11,678 nt of DNA from Candidatus Stahliibacteriota bacterium. Lineage in GTDB: Bacteria > Hydrothermota > Tepidihabitantia > SM23-42. Positions 1-6,701 of the stretch are shown piece after piece. The first letter of the stretch is position 1, and every line of letters starts with the position of its first letter. The stretch is from NCBI GenBank assembly GCA_004376785.1, contig SOIY01000107.1, positions 1 through 11,678 of the forward strand, read 5' to 3'. The position numbers were made by a program, and so were the translations under genes. The notes below the pieces were generated by a model. That model had not been told where the DNA came from and searched no databases. It was given only the letters and a program-made list of their open reading frames with translations.

Positions 1-171
1 GGCAGGCTGGTAAAAGATTTTTCTCGCCTTACGCTCGACGCCCAACACCCTACGCTTTTATCCTGGGACGGTTCAGACAACAACGGCCGTGAGGTTGCAA
101 GTGGAATATATTTCATAAGTCTGGACATAGATGATTATAAGCAAATAAAAAAGGTGGTGCTTCTGAAATGA
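1..171 (+). CDS. 3' end of a secreted protein with FlgD-Ig / T9SS-type C-terminal tail (partial)
   Basis: Frame 1 is open from the window edge and gives 56 residues before TGA at 169-171. The readable part is the end of a C-terminal sorting or FlgD-Ig-like domain: it begins GRLVKDF, continues with WDGSDNNGREVASGIYF, and ends in IKKVVLLK. This order (GRLV, WDG.D..G..V.SGIYF, KK.VLLK) is the standard ending of many exported proteins in FCB-group bacteria. The catalytic or adhesive part lies outside the window, so function is unknown. The linker between GRLVKDF and WDG is encoded by a GC-rich heptanucleotide repeat (positions 24-58), unlike the AT-rich DNA around it. The stop codon overlaps the ATG of the next gene as ATGA, so the two genes are probably one transcript and translationally coupled. 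Confidence 0.85.
   Translation, partial: GRLVKDFSRLTLDAQHPTLLSWDGSDNNGREVASGIYFISLDIDDYKQIKKVVLLK
24..58 (+). repeat. Degenerate GC-rich heptanucleotide tandem repeat inside a coding region
   Basis: Five 7-nt units follow one another: TCGCCTT, ACGCTCG, ACGCCCA, ACACCCT, ACGCTTT, with consensus close to ACGCYYW. The stretch is much richer in G+C than its surroundings. It keeps the reading frame of the partial CDS and encodes the linker RLTLDAQHPTL before WDG. Whether it belongs to a dispersed repeat family cannot be decided from one copy. Confidence 0.6.
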
Positions 172-1646
172 TTTTATTGCTATTCATTTTTACTATAGAT
201 CCAAGATACCATACCCTGGATGAAGTTGCATATGAACTCGATTCTATTGCAAATAATTTTTCCAGTATTACACTTCTTGATACAATAGGATATTCTACCT
301 GTGATTCCTTACCAATCTTTGCACTGAAGATCTCTGATAATGCTGATGTAGAAGAAGATGAACCTGAAGTTCTCTATATTGCCTGCCACCATGCTGAGGA
401 AATCCTCGGTATTGAGGTCTGCATGTACATGATCAATGATTTAATCAGTAAATATCATATTGATTCAACAATCACTTACTTGGTTGATAATCGAGAAATA
501 TGGTTTGTCCCTTTGTTGAATCCAGAAGGACATAGTATTGTTATGGAATTAATTGACACCACCTGGCGAAAAAATAAAAGAGATAATAACAATAATGGAA
601 TATTTGATTTAGACTATGATGGTGTTGATCCAAATAGAAATTATGATTTCTACTGGTCAAAAGGAGGAAGTTCTGATCCCTCTTCAGAATATTACCGCGG
701 TCCCGCACCTTTTTCGGATAATGAAGCAATGGCAATACGCGATTTGTGTAGGGCACATGACTTTGTATTTTGCAACACATACCACTCAGCCCGGACTGGA
801 CTTGGCGAGGTTGTCTATTTCCCCTGGCGGGCAGGCGAATATTTTTCACCCGATTTTTATATTATACGAGGCATTGCTGATACTTTGTCAAAACTTATAA
901 TTAATGACCAGGGAAATGGACACTATATGGCACTTCCGGGTTACGGAGTGGATGGAAGGGCGCGAAATTGGCTATATGGTGTTAAAGGCATATTTAGTTA
1001 TTGTATAGAAATAAGTACTACGTGTATACAGCCAGGGTGGATGGTTGATGATATTTGTCAGCGTAATCTTGTTGGTGCCTACTATCTTTTAGAAAGAGTA
1101 TCTACAGGCGGTATAACCGGATGTATATATGATTCTCTAACTGGTGAGCCATTAAGTGCGGAAGTGATTATCAATGAACATTATGACCCTAATTTACCAC
1201 CAAGACAGAGTGATTCAGATTTCGGCCGCTTTTTAAGAATTCTTAAAGCAGGGGTTTTTAATATAGAAATACATAAGAGTGGGTATGAATCAAAATTTTA
1301 TCAGAATGTTGAAGTAGGACAAAATACATTGACTGAATTGAATGTACAACTAAAAAGGATGGGAGGTACATTCATAATGGAAAACAATGATACGGCAATT
1401 TCTATAAATCCAAATCCTGTCAGAGGTACGGTTGCCATACAATTAACAAACCCATTATACTTTACTTCTTTGAAAATGTATGACATTATCGGCAGATTAC
1501 TGAAAAATTTTGACACCACAACAAATGAAATTGTTTGGCACTGTACTGATGAGCTAAATAGAAAAATATCAAACGGTATTTATTTGTTAGTTGGAGAAAC
1601 TAACGAACAGGTATTAATAATAAAAAAAGTGGTTGTTCTTAACTAA
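168..1646 (+). CDS. Secreted zinc carboxypeptidase (peptidase M14) with C-terminal sorting-type tail
   Basis: Predicted metallo-exopeptidase, 492 aa. M14 residues are all visible: the zinc motif HxxE at H75 and E78, a substrate-binding Arg in the WRKNKR segment (131-138), NR at N156-R157 in DPNRN, the third zinc ligand H206 in NTYHS, and the catalytic Glu E281 in CIEIS. The Asn/Asp-rich stretch before DPNRN (139-154) is common in secreted bacterial M14 enzymes. Residues about 314-397 look like a carboxypeptidase-regulatory beta-sandwich domain (GGITGCIYD to LNVQLKR). Residues about 408-492 are a T9SS type A-like tail (INPNP, YDIIGRLL, SNGIYLL, KKVVV). The ATG at 168 overlaps the previous stop as ATGA and has AAGGTGG at 151-157 as ribosome binding site; no earlier in-frame start exists after TAA at 138-140. 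The N-terminus has only a very short hydrophobic stretch (MILLLFIFT) and no basic n-region, which is odd for an exported enzyme. Confidence 0.92.
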   Translation: MILLLFIFTIDPRYHTLDEVAYELDSIANNFSSITLLDTIGYSTCDSLPIFALKISDNADVEEDEPEVLYIACHHAEEILGIEVCMYMINDLISKYHIDSTITYLVDNREIWFVPLLNPEGHSIVMELIDTTWRKNKRDNNNNGIFDLDYDGVDPNRNYDFYWSKGGSSDPSSEYYRGPAPFSDNEAMAIRDLCRAHDFVFCNTYHSARTGLGEVVYFPWRAGEYFSPDFYIIRGIADTLSKLIINDQGNGHYMALPGYGVDGRARNWLYGVKGIFSYCIEISTTCIQPGWMVDDICQRNLVGAYYLLERVSTGGITGCIYDSLTGEPLSAEVIINEHYDPNLPPRQSDSDFGRFLRILKAGVFNIEIHKSGYESKFYQNVEVGQNTLTELNVQLKRMGGTFIMENNDTAISINPNPVRGTVAIQLTNPLYFTSLKMYDIIGRLLKNFDTTTNEIVWHCTDELNRKISNGIYLLVGETNEQVLIIKKVVVLN

Positions 1647-2518
1647 CCCAAAACTCTCGTTAAAGTTAATATACAGACTATCATCCATAATATAAGACAA
1701 ATTTGTAAAGGTAAATCAGTAATTAAAATCTTCTCAGGAATATCAGCTTCATGTTTTCTATAAGTAAGATAGAGATAGCGGAAAATACCATAAATAACAA
1801 ATGGCACTGTAAAAATTAGATTTCTTGTATGAAATTTAGATACTGTTTCAGGTGCCAGGGTATAAAGACAATAAGATACAATGCAAGCCGAAGTAACGAT
1901 TGCAATCATTTGATTTAGTAGATCGATCGAGTAATGGGAAAGAATTTTGCGGTGCTTCATAGCATCTTTGCCAAGTATAACAATTTCTGTTCTTCGCTTT
2001 GATACTACTAAAAAAAGTGCTAATAGTAAAGTGCACAAGAGAAGCCAGGAGGATATTTCCACACGAATTGCTGCAGCTCCGGCAATTGCCCTTAGAACAT
2101 AACCTATAGCTACAAACAGAACGTCAAGGATAACAATCTGTTTTACCTTCAAAGAGTATAAAATCATCATCCCCGAATAGATTAAACAAGTATAAAAAAA
2201 TGGATTATTTACGAGGCAAGCAAGAAGAAGTGAAATAATTATCAAAAGAATCGAAATTATCCAGGCAGTTTTTCTTTTTATCCTTCCGGCAGCAATTGGC
2301 CTCTTCGATTTCACAGGATGTAGCTTGTCCTCTTCATAATCGAAAATGTCATTCAGTATATAGATACCACTGCTTAGAATAGAAAATATAAAAAATGCGA
2401 AGATACTTGTTATAATACTTTCGGTATAATAAAACTGTCGGCTGAAAATTAGACCGGCAAAGAGAAATACATTTTTAATCCATTGTTGAGGCCTTAGTAA
2501 TCTAAGATAATCAATCAA
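1643..2518 (-). CDS. UbiA-superfamily prenyltransferase, decaprenyl-phosphate phosphoribosyltransferase-like
   Basis: Integral membrane transferase, 291 aa, mostly hydrophobic with about eight or nine membrane segments. The start RPQQWIKN (9-17) and the Mg2+/diphosphate motif NDIFDYEED (N56, D57, D60, D64) followed by HPVKSKRPIAAGRI are the signature of the UbiA branch that includes mycobacterial DPPR synthase. That enzyme transfers phosphoribose from PRPP to polyprenyl phosphate. A second polar motif, LDV...GYVLRAIAG (131-147), SKRRTEI (173-179) and the late PEKILITDLPL agree. The start codon is TTG at 2518, chosen because AGAGGA sits about 7 nt upstream and the family N-terminus begins here. 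The usual partners for making decaprenyl-phospho-arabinose (phosphatase, DprE1, DprE2) are not next to it, so the exact acceptor is uncertain. Its stop overlaps the carboxypeptidase stop tail to tail by 3 nt beyond the shared codon edge. Confidence 0.85.
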   Translation of the reverse strand: MIDYLRLLRPQQWIKNVFLFAGLIFSRQFYYTESIITSIFAFFIFSILSSGIYILNDIFDYEEDKLHPVKSKRPIAAGRIKRKTAWIISILLIIISLLLACLVNNPFFYTCLIYSGMMILYSLKVKQIVILDVLFVAIGYVLRAIAGAAAIRVEISSWLLLCTLLLALFLVVSKRRTEIVILGKDAMKHRKILSHYSIDLLNQMIAIVTSACIVSYCLYTLAPETVSKFHTRNLIFTVPFVIYGIFRYLYLTYRKHEADIPEKILITDLPLQICLILWMIVCILTLTRVLG

Positions 2519-2556
2519 TACAACTTCCTCTCGTGGTTCATTAGAGTCATTAGTGT

Positions 2557-2585
2557 AGAATAAGTATTCGCCTGCTCCGTAGCAA
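2557..2585 (-). promoter_or_regulatory. Weak candidate promoter for the prenyltransferase gene
   Basis: On the minus strand TTGCTA (2585-2580) is separated by 17 nt from TATTCT (2562-2557); each hexamer has two mismatches to the sigma70 consensus. It would start transcription about 30 nt before the TTG start codon. Evidence is weak, and read-through from tldE is an alternative. Confidence 0.25.
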
Positions 2586-2595
2586 TAGCGTACGG
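2577..2595. other. Small hairpin in the tldE-prenyltransferase spacer
   Basis: CCGTA (2577-2581) and TACGG (2591-2595) are perfect inverted arms. An inner GC/GC pair lies around the loop AATA, with one bulged G at 2590. No T-run follows on either strand, so it is not a standard intrinsic terminator. It lies between the repeat copies and may belong to the same element. Confidence 0.4.
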
Positions 2596-2629
2596 GGTGT
2601 AAATTCGTGTAAAATAAAGATTCGTGTCC

Positions 2630-3994
2630 CTAAAAGTCTGTAGCGCCTGTAAACGCAAAATTTCTTACCTTAATTGATGGAACTATTATTCCTGAACCAA
2701 ATCTACTGCCGTAACCAGGTTCTGATGCTACCAGAATACTCTTTTTGGAAATATCATCAAGCCGATTAAAACATCCAATAATATTCTCTGTAAATCTCAA
2801 GTTCTTTATGCCTCTTTTTATCTTACCCTTCTCAATGAGAAATGTTCCATCCCTTGTCATACCGGTAAATGTCAGTTTACGGGGATCTATAACATTAGTA
2901 TAATGAAATCTTGTAACCAGAATTCCTTTATCAGTTTCACTAATCATTTTTTCAATACTTTTACTACCGCCTTTCATCGTCAGGTGCAATGGAATTGGAC
3001 CAAAAGGATTTGGTGCTAATAAGGCGTGACCAGTAGATTTCTTCTTAGCCTTTGATGCCGTCAAGGAATCATAAACAAGATTTTTGGCAATACCTTTGTC
3101 CACAAGGACAAGCTTCTTCTTAGGCAGACCTTCAAAATCAAAAGGGAAAGCAAACCCTGTTTTCTTATAAGGATCATCAACGATTGTTATCCGTTCATCA
3201 ACAATCTTCGAACCAAGCTTCCCAGTCAAATAAGATCTACCCTCTTCAAATAATTTACCATTAAATGCAAAATCACCAAAAAATTCTAAAAATTCACTTG
3301 CTGCAAGAGGTTCAAAAATTGTTGTGTATTGACCAGGAGTAATTGTTATAGGGTTTGCAGACATAAGAGCTTTATCTGCTGCAATCTTAGCAAGGGATTT
3401 GAAATTCATATCATCAACATCCCTTATTCCTGATTGTACATAACCTGTTGAATTTTCTCCAGACATAACAATATTACAAAAAACGTCGTCGCATATTGCG
3501 TATGCAAATGTCCCTAAAGAATTACTTATGCAGATCTCAGCTAAACCATTTGAAACCGAACCAAAGCTAGTAAGTGAATATTTTTTTGCAATATCAACAA
3601 TTTCGGCGACTGCGTTTGCTCTTTCAATATTGGAAAATTGTGCCGTTTTCTTAACAAAAGTCTTTATGTCACGATATTCTTTCTTTTTTACACATGGGAA
3701 AGAAATAAAGTCACGATTTTCGTGTTGAAACTTTGCAATCTCTTCTGCCCATTTTACTGTTTCTTTTATTTTTTTGGGGGCGAGCGAGTTTGTTGAAGCA
3801 GAACCTATTTTTTTTCCAAATACTACCCTTATTGAAATAGTACTATTTGATTCATTGACATTCTGGTGAATGTAGTTATTCGCAAATCTTGTTAATGCCT
3901 GGGTTTGGTTGAAAATAACCACTTCGGTTTGGTCAGCCTTAGTATGCTTCAAAGCAATATTAACAATTTTTTTTGCTTCTTTTTTGCCAATCAT
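2630..3994 (-). CDS. tldE: TldE/PmbA-type subunit of the TldD-TldE metalloprotease family
   Basis: Cytosolic protein of 454 aa, the usual family length. The family's TldD subunit carries a zinc HExxxH motif; TldD and TldE form a heterodimer that degrades or matures unfolded peptides (known examples are microcin B17 maturation and CcdA turnover). The N-terminal domain is recognisable from LTRFANNYIHQNVNE (34-48) and VVFGKKIGSASTN (57-69). The C-terminal domain shows TPGQYTTIFEPLAASEF (219-235), YLTGKLGSKIVDERITIVDDP (255-275), FTGMTRDGTFLIEKGKI (376-392) and SGIIVPSIKVRNFAFTGATDF at the end. Where TldD has its HExxxH motif this protein reads EPLAASEF, so it is the TldE-like, non-metal-binding type. 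The ATG at 3994 has AAGGAG at 4004-3999 just upstream. No tldD lies in the window. A promoter-like sequence precedes it in the 60-nt gap after the MFS gene. Confidence 0.88.
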   Translation of the reverse strand: MIGKKEAKKIVNIALKHTKADQTEVVIFNQTQALTRFANNYIHQNVNESNSTISIRVVFGKKIGSASTNSLAPKKIKETVKWAEEIAKFQHENRDFISFPCVKKKEYRDIKTFVKKTAQFSNIERANAVAEIVDIAKKYSLTSFGSVSNGLAEICISNSLGTFAYAICDDVFCNIVMSGENSTGYVQSGIRDVDDMNFKSLAKIAADKALMSANPITITPGQYTTIFEPLAASEFLEFFGDFAFNGKLFEEGRSYLTGKLGSKIVDERITIVDDPYKKTGFAFPFDFEGLPKKKLVLVDKGIAKNLVYDSLTASKAKKKSTGHALLAPNPFGPIPLHLTMKGGSKSIEKMISETDKGILVTRFHYTNVIDPRKLTFTGMTRDGTFLIEKGKIKRGIKNLRFTENIIGCFNRLDDISKKSILVASEPGYGSRFGSGIIVPSIKVRNFAFTGATDF

Positions 3995-4011
3995 ATAGCT
4001 CCTTTTTGATT

Positions 4012-4039
4012 ATTTTATCCAAAAAACTGCTGAAGTCAA
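4012..4039 (-). promoter_or_regulatory. Candidate sigma70-like promoter for tldE
   Basis: On the minus strand TTGACT (4039-4034) lies 16 nt from TAAAAT (4017-4012), one mismatch each to consensus. Transcription would begin near 4005, leaving a leader of about 11 nt that starts almost at the ribosome binding site. The 11-mer TGGATAAAATA around the -10 is identical to that in the promoter at 6702-6729. Confidence 0.5.
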
Positions 4040-4054
4040 CCTATTATCTATGCT

Positions 4055-5224
4055 CTATACCTTATCTATTCTGTCTGTTTTTTTCAAAAATAAAAATATT
4101 CCAGGAATCAAAAGTAAAGCAACAAATGAATACCCGGCAATCTTAAATACTCCGGGAAAAGTGTCATATATCAAGCCACCAATTATTGGACCAACAACTG
4201 AACCTAAATTAGTCATCATATTCAAGGTCCCAATATTTGAACCAACTTCTGTATTAATACTCGTAGCATAGGCACGGGAAATAGGTATGAATGAACTTAT
4301 CGACATTCTCATGATAAAGTATAAAATAACAAATAGTATGAAAAAAGATGCGAAAGGAAGACACAATGCGGTTAGCAAACAGGGAATAATCACAATCCAC
4401 AGTGATTTTTTGACTCCAATAAGATCCGCAAGGTGAGAAGAACCGTACATTGCAAGCATGGTTATTATATCAAGGCAGAAGAGTAAAATTGCAATACCCA
4501 ATAGCGTAATATTGTAGTGTTCATTTAAATAAATGAATGAAATCGGCGCCAATGCTAACAGCGCACCAAAGACAAAACTCAGTAAAAATATTGAATAGCG
4601 TGGTTTGCTCTTTTTCTTTTTTGTTTCAAATTTTTTGGACTCGGGTACGAATAATACTTCAATAAAACCAATAAATAAAATTACACCCCCCACAAGGAAA
4701 ACTACTCTGAATGAACTTAACTCCTCCAATCCAATATTTGCGGTAATTAAGAGAACCAAACTTAAAATGACCCGACTCAATAAAGCACCAATCCTGCCGA
4801 ATATTTGATATAATGAAAGTGCCCTTGTCTTATAACCCTTTTCTGCCTCTTCAGCAACCATTATCTGTGTAGCCGGCCACATCAACCCTGAGCATACACC
4901 CTGGCAAAATCTTAAAAAAAGGAGTCCGCAATAACTGTTTACAAAAAAGTAAGTAAAGGCAATTATAAAAACGCAAAAGAACCCTATCTTGACATATATC
5001 TTCCTTTTACCACTTCTGTCTATGTTTTTACCAATAATGTATGCAGTTATTGCCCTTGCAAGCATAAAACCTGAGGTCAGAAGTCCAACCTCAAGTCCAG
5101 TTGCTCCTACACGGCGGGCAAAGATAGGAAGAATGGGCCTAAAAAGTCCATGCCCGAGCATCCCTGCTCCGGCAATACCATAAAGAACTAAAAGAGGCTT
5201 TTTGAGTAGACTATGCCTGCGCAT
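4055..5224 (-). CDS. Major facilitator superfamily (MFS) transporter, probable drug/metabolite efflux
   Basis: Polytopic inner-membrane protein, 389 aa, in the size range of 12-TM MFS carriers. The loop between TM2 and TM3 carries motif A as GKNIDRSGKRK (65-75), with a degenerate second copy GSSHLADLIGVKK (261-273) in the other half. A basic central loop (195-210, ESKKFETKKKKSKPRY) separates the two six-helix halves. LRFCQGVCSGLMWPATQ (104-120) and LGSVVGPIIGGLIYD (340-354) are typical of proton-driven efflux members, so export of a small molecule is the best guess; the substrate is not readable. The ATG at 5224 is 21 nt after the stop of the methyltransferase gene and has no clear ribosome binding site, which fits translation coupled to the upstream gene. 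It is the last gene of the two-methyltransferase operon; the 60-nt gap to tldE contains a new promoter. Confidence 0.87.
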   Translation of the reverse strand: MRRHSLLKKPLLVLYGIAGAGMLGHGLFRPILPIFARRVGATGLEVGLLTSGFMLARAITAYIIGKNIDRSGKRKIYVKIGFFCVFIIAFTYFFVNSYCGLLFLRFCQGVCSGLMWPATQIMVAEEAEKGYKTRALSLYQIFGRIGALLSRVILSLVLLITANIGLEELSSFRVVFLVGGVILFIGFIEVLFVPESKKFETKKKKSKPRYSIFLLSFVFGALLALAPISFIYLNEHYNITLLGIAILLFCLDIITMLAMYGSSHLADLIGVKKSLWIVIIPCLLTALCLPFASFFILFVILYFIMRMSISSFIPISRAYATSINTEVGSNIGTLNMMTNLGSVVGPIIGGLIYDTFPGVFKIAGYSFVALLLIPGIFLFLKKTDRIDKV

Positions 5225-5245
5225 TTGATTTTAGGATTTTGTAAA

Positions 5246-5926
5246 TCACGAACAATGGAGAGTTATCTCACAAAACAGGCTCGATTCATCCACTTCTACT
5301 ATCTTGGTAGCAACATTAAATTCTGCAGTCAATGACAAAAATTGATGGGGTCGAACTGCTGTTCCTTTGAAACCATCTTTGCATACAATAACGCCATTCC
5401 CGGTCTTTTTACTATCAATTTTCCCAAGGAGTCCGGCATCTGCCTGCAAGTAAAACCATTCCAGTCGAACATCCCAAAATTTATCCGAATAGCTTGAGAA
5501 AAGAACCGTACCGCCGGGCTTAGTAACGCGAATACTTTCACGGATCAAGTCCTTATGATTGACGTGAAATGCTGAAATACCGTTTTGAATACAAATGACC
5601 CGGTCAAAAACCCTATCTCCGAATGCGAGCTGAACCGCATTCATATTTAATAAAAGGCAATTTGACATATCTCGCAGCATTTTTTGTCCGAGAAACAAAC
5701 TAGCGGGAGAAGTATCAATTCCAATAACCAACCCGGCTTTTTGGGCGAGTTGACCGAGTATTCGACCATAACCACATCCCAGTTCAAGTATCTTGTCCCC
5801 TGGATGGATTTTCTGTAAAACATGATTTACCTCTGCTTCTAAATACTGTTGAACCCGCAAAGGCGCGATTTCATAGCACTGCCTCAGCCGTTTGGCAGAA
5901 AGTTTATCTTTGTAATAACTACTCAC
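5246..5926 (-). CDS. Class I SAM-dependent methyltransferase (second of a pair)
   Basis: Soluble enzyme of 226 aa with the Rossmann-fold SAM site: motif I ILELGCGYGR (46-55), the acidic end of strand 2 in GIDTS (D71), FDRVICIQN (107-115) as motif IV, and RVTKPGGTVLFSSY (133-146) as post-motif. It belongs to the general Methyltransf_11/25 type that modifies small molecules; the substrate cannot be inferred. The start codon is GTG at 5926, only 2 nt after the TAG of the preceding gene, with no visible ribosome binding site. Re-initiation after the upstream gene is likely. The next in-frame ATG (residue 84) lies past motif I, so GTG is the only sensible start. It is clearly different in sequence from its neighbour methyltransferase, so this is not a recent duplication. 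Confidence 0.85.
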   Translation of the reverse strand: MSSYYKDKLSAKRLRQCYEIAPLRVQQYLEAEVNHVLQKIHPGDKILELGCGYGRILGQLAQKAGLVIGIDTSPASLFLGQKMLRDMSNCLLLNMNAVQLAFGDRVFDRVICIQNGISAFHVNHKDLIRESIRVTKPGGTVLFSSYSDKFWDVRLEWFYLQADAGLLGKIDSKKTGNGVIVCKDGFKGTAVRPHQFLSLTAEFNVATKIVEVDESSLFCEITLHCS

Positions 5927-5928
5927 AA

Positions 5929-6600
5929 CTAAGATATTGTTTGAAAATCCGCTGTGATAATACCAACTAATGGATGGATCTGCTCAACGTGAACATTAGC
6001 ACCTATCTCTTTCAGACACTCGATCAAATATTCTGCTTTTGAAGGTAAATCTGTATCTCCAGCATCATAATAGATCTCGGCAAATTTATCACGATGCTTA
6101 CCCGGATCCTCAAAAAACATAATATCACCAATCACCATACGGCCAGGTCTGTGTAACAGGTTAGCTAAAGTATTCAAACTTTCTTTCTTGAACGAATCAG
6201 GAAGATGATGTAGTGAATAAACAACAAGGATTTTTGTAATACCATATGTAGTAAGATTAAGTTCTGCACAAGGTTCTTCAAATGCTCCGTATGCAAAGAT
6301 TACATTATCCACATTCTCTTGAGCAGCCTTTACATGGGCTCGCTCTAAACTTTTCTTACTAATATCAATACCAATCACCTGACGACAGATATGAGCAGCA
6401 GCAATAGCCTTATCACCAGTACCTGTCCCGACATCAAGTAACACATCTTCGCTTTTCAATTCCAATCGTTCAAAAGCTATTTTGCCAGTGATTTGCGGGA
6501 TATTTTTATCTGATCCTACAATATGTTCTCCTGTAGTATTCTTTGCAGAAACCGAATCGTCAAATAATCGAGCGATGCGTGTCTTCTCATACTCCTTCAT
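5929..6600 (-). CDS. Class I SAM-dependent methyltransferase (first gene of operon)
   Basis: Soluble enzyme of 223 aa. SAM-binding motif I reads VLLDVGTGTGDKA (53-65), the strand-2 acid is D79 in GIDIS, and the motif IV region is ILVVYSLHHLP (124-134). The His-His-Leu-Pro segment is common in Methyltransf_11/25 enzymes of the UbiE/YrrT type. RPGRMVIGDIMFFEDP (151-166) follows as the next strand. The N-terminus (RIARLFDDSV) resembles small-molecule methyltransferases that begin with an F-D substrate-lid helix. The ATG at 6600 has AGGAT about 6-7 nt upstream. It is the first gene after a strong promoter-like sequence and a 24-nt palindrome in its leader, and it leads a tight operon with a second methyltransferase and an MFS transporter. 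The substrate is unknown; a role in detoxifying or tailoring a compound that the MFS protein exports is inference. Confidence 0.86.
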   Translation of the reverse strand: MKEYEKTRIARLFDDSVSAKNTTGEHIVGSDKNIPQITGKIAFERLELKSEDVLLDVGTGTGDKAIAAAHICRQVIGIDISKKSLERAHVKAAQENVDNVIFAYGAFEEPCAELNLTTYGITKILVVYSLHHLPDSFKKESLNTLANLLHRPGRMVIGDIMFFEDPGKHRDKFAEIYYDAGDTDLPSKAEYLIECLKEIGANVHVEQIHPLVGIITADFQTIS

Positions 6601-6651
6601 ATATCATCCTGCTATTACAATAGCCATCAGTAGCGTATTCAATATCTCGTT

Positions 6652-6675
6652 TATATCCGAACAAGTTCGTATATA
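6652..6675. promoter_or_regulatory. 24-nt interrupted palindrome, candidate operator of the methyltransferase-MFS operon
   Basis: The left arm TATATCCGAAC and right arm GTTCGTATATA are inverted copies with a single mismatched pair (C opposite T) and an AA centre, so 20 of 24 bases are symmetric. It lies between the predicted transcription start (about 6694) and the ATG at 6600. The central two-base spacing would leave no room for a stable RNA loop without opening a pair, so binding of a dimeric repressor to DNA is more likely than an RNA switch. No regulator gene is adjacent. Confidence 0.55.
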
Positions 6676-6701
6676 CTACCAAAATCACTAACCATTAAAC
6701 T

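Larger units (their letters stand above)
2528..2627 (-). repeat. Degenerate ACACGAAT-like intergenic repeats
   Basis: Read on the minus strand, the spacer between tldE and the prenyltransferase contains ACACGAAT twice (2620-2627 and 2603-2610, 17 nt apart), then the decayed forms ACACTAAT (2549-2556), CTCTAAT (about 2539-2545) and CCACGAG (about 2528-2535). The two exact copies and the gradient of decayed ones look like an eroded short interspersed or tandem repeat array. It does not extend into either gene. Confidence 0.5.

Noticed and set aside
541..849. Minus-strand open frame of about 100 codons inside the carboxypeptidase gene
   Set aside because: It overlaps the catalytic domain of a clear M14 peptidase and has no recognisable family features.
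4022..4036. Terminator after the MFS gene (T-run at 4026-4021 on the minus strand)
   Set aside because: The T-run is preceded by at most a 3-bp stem, and the same bases are better explained as the spacer of the tldE promoter.
5246..6600. Tandem duplication of one methyltransferase gene
   Set aside because: The two proteins share only the general SAM-binding motifs; N- and C-terminal parts and motif wording differ, so they are separate families placed together.
6658..6669. LexA (SOS) box of the GAAC-GTTC type
   Set aside because: The Gram-positive LexA box needs four bases between GAAC and GTTC; here there are two, so I call it only a generic operator-like palindrome.
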